A stretch of DNA of 64,000 bases from Thalassotalea agarivorans (GTDB lineage Bacteria > Pseudomonadota > Gammaproteobacteria > Enterobacterales > Alteromonadaceae): NCBI RefSeq assembly GCF_030295955.1, contig NZ_AP027363.1:248001-312000 (forward strand), given 5' to 3'. The notes under the pieces are model-generated. The model ran no database searches, was not told the origin of the DNA, and worked only from the letters and a program-made list of their open reading frames with translations. A program made the translations under genes and the position numbers. Of this stretch, positions 1 to 9,371 are shown piece by piece. Every line of letters starts with the position of its first letter. Position 1 is the stretch's first letter.

Positions 1-52
1 AACCGTCTGCCATGTAAATAGCTTGTTTGCGTTTTAAATCTGTCCAAATCAT
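1..52 (-). CDS. 5' end of an unidentified gene, cut by the window edge
   Basis: Seventeen codons are visible, reading MIWTDLKRKQAIYMADG. The ATG at 52 overlaps the TGA of the preceding glycosyltransferase in an ATGA junction, which is typical of translational coupling and matches the junction one gene upstream. It is therefore probably the next member of the EPS operon. The fragment is too short to assign a family. Confidence 0.55.
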   Translation of the reverse strand, partial: MIWTDLKRKQAIYMADG

Positions 53-1230
53 TCATTTTGCTCCAATAAAGCTAAAGCATCTTCTACATTATTAGTCCAT
101 TGGCGCTGTTCTTCTATGTATTGACGCGCTTGTTTACCTACTTTGACTATACTCGCTTTGTCTTCCATCAATGACAATGTTTTCTCAACGCAAGCGTCTT
201 TGTCATTGGCCTTGAACAGCCAACCCGTTTCACCATCAGCAACTACCTCTTTGATGGGACCAAAATCAGGTACTACCATTGCTTTTTCCATTGCCATAAA
301 TTCAAACAATTTCATGGGAGACCCATAGTCGTTTGAATCAGGCAAAATTCCAAAGTCCATAGCGGCTATATATCGAGGCACGTCGTCATGCGCTAAGCGC
401 CCCGTTAAAATAATTTGTTCACTCGCCTCAGCTTGCTCAATTCGAGCTTTAATGGCGTTAAAACAAACACCGTCACCAATGAGCAATAATACTAAGTTAG
501 GAAAGTCTTTTACTTTGTCCGCAACTTTATCGATAAACCAGTCAATTCCATGCCAATGTACAAAAGCTCCGACATATCCAAGGACGATCTTGTCGTCTAT
601 ATTAAGTTGTTCTCGCACCGACTTTGCTTCTTCAGGCATTAAACTAAATTGCGACAAATCGGCAGCGTTGGGCGACACCACAGAATTGGCAATATCGCCA
701 TATTGAGCAATCGCCAGCTCTTTAAAGTGTGTCGATATAAAAATTAGTCCGGAAGCATTTTGAAAACACCATTTTTCTAATTTTCTTGCGAGCGACTTAA
801 ACGTTAGCTTACGCACTCTTTGTACTAAACAGGAATCGTTTATCTCCAGTAAGATCGGGATACCCTTTCTTTTGGCATACCAAATACTGGCAAACATAAA
901 AAGAGAATAGCGCTCATAGACCAATTCACTTTCTGTATCTTTTAACGCCTTTCTAACGCGCAACAGTGCCAAAAGGTTATAAGCCAATTCAAATACTTCA
1001 AATAAAAATTCTGGGAAATACTTAGTAATCGACGTAAGCGAACCAACGATTGAACGTTTGTTGTTGCTTGGCTGGGTTGTCTTCACTGTTTTGGTTTGTT
1101 CTGGTTCAGCACCGGGCATAGAAAGCACTTGCACGTCATGGCCAAGTTTTTCAAACCCTTTGACTATCCCTTTTATATGCACACCCTCTGCGCCGCGACC
1201 ACGAGTTCTATGGTGATAAAGCACCTTCAT
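49..1230 (-). CDS. GT4-family glycosyltransferase (EPS)
   Basis: Predicted cytoplasmic glycosyltransferase of 393 residues that adds a sugar to the lipid-linked EPS repeat unit; donor and acceptor are unknown. The N-terminus (MKVLYHHRTRGRGAEGVH) is the usual GT-B start. The C-terminal half has the GT4 nucleotide-sugar block around SPMKLFEFMAMEKAMVVP. An in-frame start lies 45 bases upstream, but the ATG at 1230 forms a 4-bp ATGA overlap with the deacetylase stop and begins exactly at the conserved first strand, so I chose it. It is the fourth visible gene of a minus-strand operon that starts near 4424. The family is clear; the linkage formed cannot be read from sequence. Confidence 0.9.
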   Translation of the reverse strand: MKVLYHHRTRGRGAEGVHIKGIVKGFEKLGHDVQVLSMPGAEPEQTKTVKTTQPSNNKRSIVGSLTSITKYFPEFLFEVFELAYNLLALLRVRKALKDTESELVYERYSLFMFASIWYAKRKGIPILLEINDSCLVQRVRKLTFKSLARKLEKWCFQNASGLIFISTHFKELAIAQYGDIANSVVSPNAADLSQFSLMPEEAKSVREQLNIDDKIVLGYVGAFVHWHGIDWFIDKVADKVKDFPNLVLLLIGDGVCFNAIKARIEQAEASEQIILTGRLAHDDVPRYIAAMDFGILPDSNDYGSPMKLFEFMAMEKAMVVPDFGPIKEVVADGETGWLFKANDKDACVEKTLSLMEDKASIVKVGKQARQYIEEQRQWTNNVEDALALLEQNE

Positions 1231-1874
1231 ACATAGCCCTCTATTGCAGCGAAACGAAAGCCTTGTTTCTGCCAATGAGGCAGTAATGTTTTTAACATAT
1301 TGATACTTTTTTCACTGTCGTCATGAAACAACAAAATTTCACCATTCTTCATTTCAGCATCAATTAACGAACGTGTTAATTTTTCAAAAGAGGTCGTTTT
1401 GAAATCATTTGAATCTTTTGACCAATGTATCCCTGTCAAGGCATGTTGTTTTAGCAAAGAAATCAAAGAAAAGGTCCATTTTCCCTGAGGCGCCCTAAAG
1501 TATTTACAGGGTGATTGACATAAACCCGATAAGGTTGTTTGGGATTGCAACACATCGTTAGCTTGTTCTGCACGGCTAAGCGTTTGAAAGTTTTCATGTT
1601 GTAATGAATGGTTTCCTAAGGTGTGGCCTGCGGCTATAATTTTAGCAATAACCTCTGGGTGACGAGTAGCCTCCTTGGCTATAACAAAAAACGTTGCTTT
1701 CGCGTCGAATTGTTCGAGCAAGTCTAACAATGTGTCGGTAACCTGAGGCGTTGGCCCATCATCAAAGGTCAAAAAAAGCACGCGTTCAGACGTCCTGATG
1801 TGCGACACCATATTGGGATGAAGGCGACAAACTTTCCCTATAACTCTATTTACTATAGAGGACATCTTAACCAT
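1227..1874 (-). CDS. Polysaccharide deacetylase, NodB domain (EPS)
   Basis: A 215-residue NodB/CE4-type carbohydrate esterase, probably removing N- or O-acetyl groups from the EPS or an intermediate. Visible motifs are TFDDGP (catalytic base and metal aspartates) near residue 37, the metal-binding HSLQH near residue 95, and RAPQGKW (motif 3). No clear signal peptide is present, so it may act in the cytoplasm or be exported in another way. A second in-frame ATG lies at 1865; neither start has a strong ribosome binding site. It is coupled to the downstream glycosyltransferase by an ATGA overlap. Deacetylases of this size are common in XrtA-type EPS loci. Confidence 0.88.
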   Translation of the reverse strand: MVKMSSIVNRVIGKVCRLHPNMVSHIRTSERVLFLTFDDGPTPQVTDTLLDLLEQFDAKATFFVIAKEATRHPEVIAKIIAAGHTLGNHSLQHENFQTLSRAEQANDVLQSQTTLSGLCQSPCKYFRAPQGKWTFSLISLLKQHALTGIHWSKDSNDFKTTSFEKLTRSLIDAEMKNGEILLFHDDSEKSINMLKTLLPHWQKQGFRFAAIEGYV

Positions 1875-1963
1875 TAATACATCTTTATTGTTTGATTTTT
1901 ATACTTTCAGTTTAACAAAATATTAACGCATGCAAAGCGATTTATACCAATCTAGCCAAATAT

Positions 1964-3085
1964 TTAGCGAGTGCTTATCAATTCCTGCAATTGCTTGGCG
2001 TTAGATTGCCAACAAAACTTTTCAGCATGTTTTCTAATCGCTTCTTGGTTCCATTCTATCGATAGTGCCTGGTCAAGGGCAGCAAGGAGTTGCACGCTAT
2101 TTTGCGGTTTAATCAGTAACCCTGTTTCATTTTGTAGGACAACTTCTGGAATGCCGCCAACCAACGTTGATATTACAGGGGTTCCAATTGCCATACTCTC
2201 GAGTAGTACATTTGGCACACCCTCATGGTAGCTCGGTAAGCAAAGGCATTTTGCATGTTGCACCCACGGCGCAATTTGGTGATGTTCAAGCGAGCCAAGT
2301 ATATGAAACCTATCGCGATGTTGTAGAGTGTCGACAAACCTTCTCAGTTCTCCCGCGTCAGGTCCATCGCCAATCACTACACAATGCAACTGAGCGTTGG
2401 ATGCTGCAAACTGATCAAATGCGGTGGCATATTCGATAATACCTTTGTCGTGTTTCAAGTTGCCGACAAAGATGATGTACTCAAAATCACAAGGGCGCTG
2501 ATATTTGGGCTGGAATAGCGCATGATTTACGCCATTGTACAACACGCTTATTTTATTCGCTTCTACGCCTAGTTCTGCTAGTGATTGTTTAAGTTCATTG
2601 GACACAGACACGATTCCTGACGCTTTATTAGCTGCCTGCTTGATTTGAGCGGAGCGACTGGGGTGCAGACCATGAATATGTATGTCAGAGCCGTGAATCT
2701 TTAAGAAATAATTAAGCTTAAAATGATGTGCTAACTTTTGTCCTGCGACGCCATCAGGATATGCCCAACAGGCTAGCAAGGTGTCTGCTTGCGAAGCTTT
2801 AATCCATCTTCCACTATGAAACAAAAGAGATAACGTCATAAAAATGCCGTTAAATCGACGCCCTGTGCCAGGGACATAAAAAAACGGTGCATAACGCAAA
2901 TGCGTGGTTTGCTTGATTTGTTTGCGCTTTTTAAACCACTGCAGAAAAGGCACAGGCACTAAATAGTGCAATTCTTTATACTGAGATAAGGCGTCAAACT
3001 GTTGTTTGTTAAACGTCGCTCTGTTGGGCTCCCACGGCGACGGATACAAATTAGTTAGAATAATGACTTTGTTATTAGACTTCAC
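1964..3085 (-). CDS. GT4-family glycosyltransferase (EPS)
   Basis: Predicted 373-residue retaining glycosyltransferase with GT-B fold. The C-terminal donor site shows the EX7E motif in EGVPNVLLESMAIGTPV, followed by the GGIPEVV loop typical of GT4 enzymes. The N-terminal domain begins VIILTNLYPSPWEPNRATF, a pattern common in EPS glycosyltransferases. Translation starts at a GTG (3083-3085) and overlaps the end of the upstream adenylate-forming enzyme by 11 bp, which implies coupling. An 89-bp gap separates it from the deacetylase downstream. The sugar specificity is unknown. Confidence 0.9.
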   Translation of the reverse strand: MKSNNKVIILTNLYPSPWEPNRATFNKQQFDALSQYKELHYLVPVPFLQWFKKRKQIKQTTHLRYAPFFYVPGTGRRFNGIFMTLSLLFHSGRWIKASQADTLLACWAYPDGVAGQKLAHHFKLNYFLKIHGSDIHIHGLHPSRSAQIKQAANKASGIVSVSNELKQSLAELGVEANKISVLYNGVNHALFQPKYQRPCDFEYIIFVGNLKHDKGIIEYATAFDQFAASNAQLHCVVIGDGPDAGELRRFVDTLQHRDRFHILGSLEHHQIAPWVQHAKCLCLPSYHEGVPNVLLESMAIGTPVISTLVGGIPEVVLQNETGLLIKPQNSVQLLAALDQALSIEWNQEAIRKHAEKFCWQSNAKQLQELISTR

Positions 3086-4424
3086 AAATGGTTACTCTAT
3101 GTTTGCCGCTTGGCGTTAATGGAATATCTTCAACAAACACGAGGTTTAATTCTAGTTCGTCGTTACTATAACGATTGATTTCACGTTTTATTACGTCAGC
3201 TTCTTCGGCCTTAAATTGCTTATTAGTTACAAGCAGTATATCGATATAATTTAATGAAGTTTGTTTAACTTGGAATTTAACAATGCCACTAAATTCCTTA
3301 AAAAGGTGTGGAAATAATTCGCCTGGTATCGTTTTACCCGAGCGAGTTTTGATGACATCTAATTGACGACCATCGACACTTTCCATAATAGGGAATGGAT
3401 TGCCACACTCGCACTGTTTATTCGATAGTGTTGCACAATCACCGTTTTTATAGCGAATTAGCGGCATACCATAGTTGAACAAATCGGTGATAACGAGATC
3501 GCCCGACTGTCCCGAGATAGGTTGACCTGAGTTATCGACGGTTTCTACAACCAAATGGTCGCTATTTATGTGCAGGCTTTTGTGGCTGTTGCACTCTGAG
3601 GCAATGAGCATAAATTCTCTGCAGCCAAAGGTATTGTAAGTATTGCACCCAAATGCTTTTTCTATTGTATCCCGCTGAAAATCGTGCAGTGCTTCAGCGC
3701 CGGTAAGTACTGCAAGGGGTCGATGGATGCGGATATCGTGTTGCAAAATATAGCGAGCCAGCAAATAAGTGGGCTGGACATAACCTACAATTGCACTTGG
3801 CTTATATTGGTTAATCTGATTAATAAATTCATCTGCATTTTGCTCGCTCAAAGTAAAAGTATTTAACATTTTGCGATGATAAAAGCGGTGGTAAAGGATT
3901 TCTTTTAGTTGTCGCGCTTTGGATACCTCGCCAATGTTTGCTCCCCATAAGAACAAGGTTTTTTCTCCTAAGCCCGCGCCTAGTTGTTGGTACCCACGCC
4001 ACATCACCGCTTCGCGCCTTAGGTTGCTTTCGACATCTAATTCAAACTTAAATGGAATACCCGTGGATCCTCCGGTTGCTTTGACGATGTTGTCTTTAAA
4101 TCCATGTGCTCTTACTTGCTCATAATGCGCGCTGATATCTTCTTTCGAGATAATAGGCAGCGAGGTGAAAGCATTAAAGTCGGTGATATCTTTAGCCGAT
4201 TCGACGCCTGCTTTCTGCCAAAGGCTTCTATAAAAAGTACTGTGGGTAAAAGCGTGTTCAAGCAATAACGACAGATACTGCCATTGGTGGGCTTTAATTT
4301 GTTCTGGTGACCAAGTTAAATGACTATTGTACTCCGCTACCATTTTAGGCAAGGGTTTACCGCGCAACTTCGCGTAGGTGGGGAGTAATACATGTTTAAA
4401 CAAACCAGAGTATATTGCAGCCAT
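3075..4424 (-). CDS. PaaK/CapK-like adenylate-forming enzyme (EPS)
   Basis: A 449-residue protein of the phenylacetate-CoA ligase/CapK branch of the ANL superfamily. The nucleotide-binding loop is visible as TGGSTGIPFKFELD near residue 118, followed by YNTFGCREF and, toward the C-terminus, the LTPSGKHR segment with the conserved lysine. Proteins of this type occur in many capsule and EPS loci. Their substrates are mostly unknown, and they may activate an acyl or amino acid group for transfer to a sugar. It is the first gene of a minus-strand operon, and the intergenic space 4425-4561 holds divergent promoters. The superfamily is certain and the reaction is inferred. Confidence 0.85.
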   Translation of the reverse strand: MAAIYSGLFKHVLLPTYAKLRGKPLPKMVAEYNSHLTWSPEQIKAHQWQYLSLLLEHAFTHSTFYRSLWQKAGVESAKDITDFNAFTSLPIISKEDISAHYEQVRAHGFKDNIVKATGGSTGIPFKFELDVESNLRREAVMWRGYQQLGAGLGEKTLFLWGANIGEVSKARQLKEILYHRFYHRKMLNTFTLSEQNADEFINQINQYKPSAIVGYVQPTYLLARYILQHDIRIHRPLAVLTGAEALHDFQRDTIEKAFGCNTYNTFGCREFMLIASECNSHKSLHINSDHLVVETVDNSGQPISGQSGDLVITDLFNYGMPLIRYKNGDCATLSNKQCECGNPFPIMESVDGRQLDVIKTRSGKTIPGELFPHLFKEFSGIVKFQVKQTSLNYIDILLVTNKQFKAEEADVIKREINRYSNDELELNLVFVEDIPLTPSGKHRVTICEV

Positions 4425-4494
4425 CTTAGTCCAATTATTTTTTTGATTGTCGCTATGGTGAATAGTTAAACACTATGAGTACATTATTTAATCA

Positions 4495-4523
4495 TTGATA
4501 AGTTTCTGCAATAGCATTATAAG
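4495..4523 (+). promoter_or_regulatory. Sigma-70 type promoter for the GT2-flippase-sulfotransferase operon
   Basis: TTGATA (4495-4500) and TATAAG (4518-4523) each match the consensus in five of six positions, with an ideal 17-bp spacer. The start point would fall near 4530, about 44 bases before the first ATG. This is the best-matched vegetative promoter I found in the EPS region. Confidence 0.65.
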
Positions 4524-4573
4524 TATTTCTATATTAATAATTTATTAACACTTCACTAAGGTTGTTGTTAGGT

Positions 4574-5527
4574 ATGAAGGAAGCAAAGGTTTCAGTGATC
4601 ATTCCGGTGTATAACGGTGAGCAATACATTGAGAATACGCTGGACAGCATATTGCAACAAAGTTACACCAACATTGAAGTGATTTTGGTCAACGATGGTT
4701 CCAAAGATGCAAGCTTAGCGTTATTGCATCGCCTTGCTCAGCGTGACGATAGAATAGTTGTGTTAGACAAAGCAAACGGTGGCGTCGCCGATGCACGAAA
4801 CTATGGGATCACGCATTGTACTGGCGCCTATGTTGCTTTTTGCGACCAAGACGATCTCTGGTATCAAGACAAACTAACACAGCAAATGCCCTTGTTTTCG
4901 AAGGCATCCATAGGACTTGTTCACGGTGGTAGCGAAAATTTTTATACCGCGACAAATAAAACCTACCAGCCTAATTTTAAGCGTAAACATCGCGGTAAAA
5001 TTTTTAGTTCTCTTATTGAAGAAAATCAAATTAGTTGTTGCAGCGCTGTGGCGCGCACAGATTTAATCAAACAAGTAGGAATGTTTGACCCAGATCCCGC
5101 TTTAATGGGAGTGGATGATTGGCATTTGTGGCTTAAACTAGCCTTAGTCAGTGAAGTTGATTTTGTTGAGACAGTGGTAGCAAAACATATTTTTCATGGC
5201 GACAACTACTCAATGCTTGATGAAAAAATGCATCATGCAGAGATCGTATGTTTGGAAAAAATAAAAGCCGAATTTGCTCTGCACACAGCTAATGTAGCAT
5301 GGCCACAAATAATGGCCTCAATTCATACTCGCTATGCACGGTCTTACATCAACACATCACAATTTTCGTTGGCGGGTGATACCTTGCTCAAAGCACATCG
5401 CCAACAACCTTCATTTTCCTCACTAAGCAAAGGCCTAATGTATCGATATATCCCCGATATTTTTTGGCAAACTGTACAACGCTTATTTCGTTATGCCAAA
5501 GCTAACAAGAAGAGCAGCTTTGCGTGA
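4574..5527 (+). CDS. GT2-family glycosyltransferase (EPS)
   Basis: A 317-residue inverting glycosyltransferase of family 2 (GT-A fold). The N-terminus shows KVSVIIPVYNGEQYIENTL, then NDGSKDAS, and the metal-binding region CDQDDLW. The conserved GVDDWHLWLKL segment further on fits the acceptor/catalytic aspartate region. An upstream TTG at 4562 is in frame, but the ATG at 4574 places the conserved strand at the usual distance. The gene starts a plus-strand operon: its TGA overlaps the GTG of the flippase gene. A C-terminal extension after about residue 220 is of unknown function. Confidence 0.9.
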   Translation: MKEAKVSVIIPVYNGEQYIENTLDSILQQSYTNIEVILVNDGSKDASLALLHRLAQRDDRIVVLDKANGGVADARNYGITHCTGAYVAFCDQDDLWYQDKLTQQMPLFSKASIGLVHGGSENFYTATNKTYQPNFKRKHRGKIFSSLIEENQISCCSAVARTDLIKQVGMFDPDPALMGVDDWHLWLKLALVSEVDFVETVVAKHIFHGDNYSMLDEKMHHAEIVCLEKIKAEFALHTANVAWPQIMASIHTRYARSYINTSQFSLAGDTLLKAHRQQPSFSSLSKGLMYRYIPDIFWQTVQRLFRYAKANKKSSFA

Positions 5528-6963
5528 CACAAGATAATCTTAAACAACAGGTCTTACATTCAATAAAGTGGGTAGCGCTAGGTAAAGCTGCAACACAGTT
5601 GATCCGTTGGATTATTACGTTTTGGGTTATTCGCTTATTAACACCAGAAGATTATGGCGAAGTTGCCATGGCAGATGTGCTATTTGGCTTCTTCACCTTG
5701 ATGCTAGGTTCGTTTATAACGCCAAGTATTATTCAAGCTAAAGAACTGTCCACGCATACACTAAAGAAACTCTTTGGCGCAATAATTCTCGTCTACTGTA
5801 CCTTTTTCATTGTGCAGTTGTCTTTGGCCGACGCCGTTGGGAGATACTATCAATCTAGCAATGTCGCCGATATTCTCTCACTCAATGCTTGGTGTTTTTT
5901 GATTCTTATATTTCAAGTCATTCCTGCAGCATTAATGTACCGAGAGATGGATTTTAAAAAGCTTGCCATCATTACCGCTATCGCCACAGTGTTTGCGACG
6001 TTGGTGACTCTTGCATTGGCATTGATGGGGTACGGATTTTGGTCAATCATCTGGGGTGAAATCGTCCTGGTTGTTGTAAAAACCGTATTGGTGTTTGCAG
6101 TAAAACCACTATGGTTGCTACCTGATTTTAAGCTAAAGCCAATTCTACCCATGATTAAATTTGGCGGTTTACTAACGCTTAATGCCATTTTGTTTTATGT
6201 GTTTTTACACATGGATATCATGATTGCAGGTCGCATTTTATCACCCATGGAAGTTGGGCTTTTTGCCGTTGGCTTGCAATTTGCGCTGATGCCACAGAAA
6301 AAGATATTACCGCTACTTCGACAAGTGGCGTTTCCTGCCTTTTCAAAAATTCAAGACAACAAAGCCCGCGTAAACCATTACATATTAAAAGCGCAGCGTT
6401 TAAGCTTTTTGGCAACCGTTCCTATTTTTTGGGGACTTGCTTCGGTTGTTGATGTGGTGATTCCGCTTATCCTTGGTGAAAAGTGGGTAGGTGCCGTAAT
6501 GCCAGCTATGATAGTTCTTTTTATTATGCCACTACGATTCAGTGATGAACTATTTAACCCTGCGATAAAAGGTATTGGAAATGCGAGACATATGCTTATT
6601 AACGCATTGATTTCAATTCCCATTTTATTTGTTGGCATTGTCGCGTTTTCTGATATGGGCGCAATAGGTATCGCGATTGCCTGGGCAGTAAGTTACCCAT
6701 TGATATATGTTGTGGTGGTAGGTAGAAATTGCGGGCTATTCAATATAACAATTAAGCAATTTCTAAAGAGTATGTTGCCGCCTATTTCTGCCGGAATTCT
6801 CATGCTTGTTTTTGTGTTTGCTGCAAAACAGGCTTTTACTGGTATCAACATAACAAGTTTGATTGTGCAGGTCGCAGCAGGGGGCATAGTATATGTACTT
6901 ACCTTATTTTTTGTGCACAAAGCGTCTATAAAAGAATTAAAGTCTTTGCTTAAAACAACGTAG
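5524..6963 (+). CDS. Wzx-like polysaccharide flippase (MOP superfamily)
   Basis: A 479-residue multispanning membrane protein with about 12-14 hydrophobic segments, of the polysaccharide-transport (PST/Wzx, WzxC-like) branch of the MOP exporter superfamily. It probably flips the lipid-linked EPS repeat unit to the periplasmic face. Family features include the start LHSIKWVALGKAATQLIRWI, the TPEDYGEVAMADV segment, and the amphipathic middle loop with RQVAFPAFSKIQ. It starts with a GTG overlapping the upstream TGA by 4 bp. Together with the polymerase at 7947-9278 it suggests a Wzx/Wzy-dependent assembly route. Confidence 0.9.
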   Translation: MTQDNLKQQVLHSIKWVALGKAATQLIRWIITFWVIRLLTPEDYGEVAMADVLFGFFTLMLGSFITPSIIQAKELSTHTLKKLFGAIILVYCTFFIVQLSLADAVGRYYQSSNVADILSLNAWCFLILIFQVIPAALMYREMDFKKLAIITAIATVFATLVTLALALMGYGFWSIIWGEIVLVVVKTVLVFAVKPLWLLPDFKLKPILPMIKFGGLLTLNAILFYVFLHMDIMIAGRILSPMEVGLFAVGLQFALMPQKKILPLLRQVAFPAFSKIQDNKARVNHYILKAQRLSFLATVPIFWGLASVVDVVIPLILGEKWVGAVMPAMIVLFIMPLRFSDELFNPAIKGIGNARHMLINALISIPILFVGIVAFSDMGAIGIAIAWAVSYPLIYVVVVGRNCGLFNITIKQFLKSMLPPISAGILMLVFVFAAKQAFTGINITSLIVQVAAGGIVYVLTLFFVHKASIKELKSLLKTT

Positions 6964-6972
6964 GGAGAAAGC

Positions 6973-7908
6973 GTGTCAAAAGCGATAATTGTGGTAGGAA
7001 TGCATCGGAGTGGAACCTCGGCGATATCTGGATTGTTGGATAGGCTAGGTATATTTATGGGTAAGCATTTATATGGCCCACAAAAAGGTGTTAATGAAAA
7101 AGGCTTTTTTGAAAATGCTAAAATCGTTGAGTTTAATGATGTGCTGTTTGATGCAAAGGTACAAGCATGGGATGACCCTTATGCCATTGAGCAAAGTGAA
7201 TCAATTGACCCCGTTTATGCTTCTTATGAAAACGTAGCAAGTGACTTATTGCGCAGTGAATATCAAGGTCATGATTTATGGGGAATGAAAGATCCGCGTA
7301 CTTCGTTACATCTAGCTTTTTGGCATAACATTTTTTCAAACAATGCCATCACCCCGCATTACCTACTAATGCTGAGAAACCCAATGGAAGTGGCAATGTC
7401 ATTAGAGAAACGCGATGGTTTTCTGATAGAGCATAGCTTGAGGCTTTGGATTAACTATACCTTGAGTAGTATTTTAACTATAAGGTCAGCAAAGCATATT
7501 GTTGTGGATTTCAATCAGTTAATAGCGAATCCAGAACAAGTGCTGGCCGATATTACAAAAGCGTTTGATTTATCAGGGTCTGCTGGCGCGTCAGACTTTA
7601 TTGAAAAGTCTCTTCGTCATAATAGTAGCCTAGTAGAGAGCGATACTGAGATAGGTAAAATTGCTACGGCCCTGTACCAGACACTTTTGCAAGATGTCAT
7701 CGATTTTCAACAGGTAACTAATATCGCAGCGCAATATAGCGCCATCATAGAGCACGAAAACGTGTTAATGCGAGCCCATTGCCATAGATTAAAGCAAGAA
7801 GAAATTTATTACAGGCAGTGCTTTCTAGAAGCCTATGAAAGTGTTTGGTGGAAAATCACCTGGCCGCTTAGAGCACTTGAAAAGCGACTGAGAAAAAACA
7901 AACCTTAA
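6973..7908 (+). CDS. Sulfotransferase-family protein (EPS)
   Basis: A 311-residue protein with the PAPS-binding P-loop-like motif at the N-terminus (VVGMHRSGTSAISGLLDRLG) and a second conserved block MLRNPMEVAMSLEKRDG that fits the 3'-phosphate-binding site. It probably transfers sulfate from PAPS to a hydroxyl group of the EPS, although some members of this fold in EPS loci have no proven activity. A GTG start at 6973 sits 5 bases after an AGGGAGA ribosome binding site, 9 bp downstream of the flippase stop. It ends the plus-strand operon. Confidence 0.85.
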   Translation: MSKAIIVVGMHRSGTSAISGLLDRLGIFMGKHLYGPQKGVNEKGFFENAKIVEFNDVLFDAKVQAWDDPYAIEQSESIDPVYASYENVASDLLRSEYQGHDLWGMKDPRTSLHLAFWHNIFSNNAITPHYLLMLRNPMEVAMSLEKRDGFLIEHSLRLWINYTLSSILTIRSAKHIVVDFNQLIANPEQVLADITKAFDLSGSAGASDFIEKSLRHNSSLVESDTEIGKIATALYQTLLQDVIDFQQVTNIAAQYSAIIEHENVLMRAHCHRLKQEEIYYRQCFLEAYESVWWKITWPLRALEKRLRKNKP

Positions 7909-7946
7909 ACTTATAATGGCTTTTCATTAACCTTATATATGACGAT

Positions 7947-9278
7947 TTATAATCCTATTTTAAGCGCAATATAAACCATTATGATGGCAACCCAACTATA
8001 CATCGCGCAGTATGCAAATTGCTTAAAGCTCATCAAATAGCTGAGCTCGGGAGATAATTTGACAATACGGTAATTGCTCGCTGTCTGCATACCAAGAAAA
8101 ATGAACATCAACAGGGTAAATTGCCGGCTTAGGAAAAAGGCGGTGATCATAAACCCTACCATGCTAAAAAAGAGTGTTTTATTAATACCTAATTCTTGTG
8201 TGGATATGTCGCTTTGTTCATCTTGCCCACGTTTTTCGAACTTTTTGATCAGCACATAACCGGCAATCATATTAAGCATCAATGCGCCGCCCCAAATTGA
8301 ATAGCCAATAATTCCTAATTCGGCGGCGACGTGAATGTATGAGTTATGCGCAACTTTACCGTGTAAGTCCATAAAATTGCTCATACCGACACCTAATATC
8401 GGGTTGCCTAAAAGCATATGAATGCCGTCATACCACGCATCCAATCGACCCATTGCTGAAGAATCAGCAGACGTCAGCCCACCAAAACTAGCTAATAACG
8501 TTGCTACCAATGGCGCCATTATTACGCTAAAAAGTACAAATTTTGCGCCGGCATTATTGACCAGAAAATAGATGGCACAGAGTCCAAATATGCCAAGCAA
8601 AGTGCCCCGAGACCCAGTCATATAGATGCCGTAGACTAGTGCTGCTAATACGCCAATAAAAAACAACTTTGAAAAGGCATTGCCGCGTTTTAAAAAATAG
8701 AATGCTATGGGGACATTCATCACTAAAAACATACCTAAGTCATTAGGGTCTCCAAAAAAACCCAAATAGGTAATTCGCATTTCTTCACCTGCAACTGTTA
8801 GCGAACCACCTATCCCATAACCAAACCTTCCATCAAACGATTGTTGCTGATTATGACCATTCAGCACCATAATCAAAGCCGCGCTAATGCAGACGTAAAA
8901 CAAAATGTGCTGGCGGTTTGCTGTGCGAGTTAAGTTACTAAATAGAAAGAAAGGGATAAGCGACGAGATAAAAAATCGTTCTGCCTGATCTATGCCACCC
9001 ATACCCCATCCATTTAGGAATCCAGAGACAATAATCAAAACGGGAAAAACCAAAAAGTATATATGCTGGCTGCCCAATTGAATCGGTCGGAGCGACACTA
9101 GAGCAAGTAAAAAAGAAAGAATTGCAAAGACTTTTATAAAGATATAGTTAGATGTTTCTATACTAAATTCGTGCGGTCGTATAAGCACAGAGATGGTATA
9201 CAGCACCAAGAAAAAAAACGCTAATGTTGCGTCTCGTTCCTTAGGCACCGCTATTGGTCTTCTTCTTATTTCTTCCAT
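7947..9278 (-). CDS. O-antigen polymerase/ligase-like membrane protein (Wzy-type)
   Basis: A 443-residue membrane protein with about 10-12 hydrophobic segments and the Wzy_C / O-antigen-ligase signature: YMTGSRGTLLG in one loop and VAHNSYIHVAAELGIIGYS with the conserved histidine in the large periplasmic loop. In XrtA loci such proteins are annotated as the EPS polymerase or as an exosortase-associated O-glycosylation ligase; I cannot separate these from sequence alone. It is the only polymerase candidate in the window, so a Wzy role is the simplest reading. It is the last gene of a minus-strand group, 93 bp after the second sulfotransferase. Confidence 0.85.
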   Translation of the reverse strand: MEEIRRRPIAVPKERDATLAFFFLVLYTISVLIRPHEFSIETSNYIFIKVFAILSFLLALVSLRPIQLGSQHIYFLVFPVLIIVSGFLNGWGMGGIDQAERFFISSLIPFFLFSNLTRTANRQHILFYVCISAALIMVLNGHNQQQSFDGRFGYGIGGSLTVAGEEMRITYLGFFGDPNDLGMFLVMNVPIAFYFLKRGNAFSKLFFIGVLAALVYGIYMTGSRGTLLGIFGLCAIYFLVNNAGAKFVLFSVIMAPLVATLLASFGGLTSADSSAMGRLDAWYDGIHMLLGNPILGVGMSNFMDLHGKVAHNSYIHVAAELGIIGYSIWGGALMLNMIAGYVLIKKFEKRGQDEQSDISTQELGINKTLFFSMVGFMITAFFLSRQFTLLMFIFLGMQTASNYRIVKLSPELSYLMSFKQFAYCAMYSWVAIIMVYIALKIGL

Positions 9279-9371
9279 GGTCGCCGAAAAAATACCCGTT
9301 AATCGTCAAAACTATAAAGTAACAGTTAATTTACGGTTTTTGTACATAAAACACACAAAACAATAAGGCTT

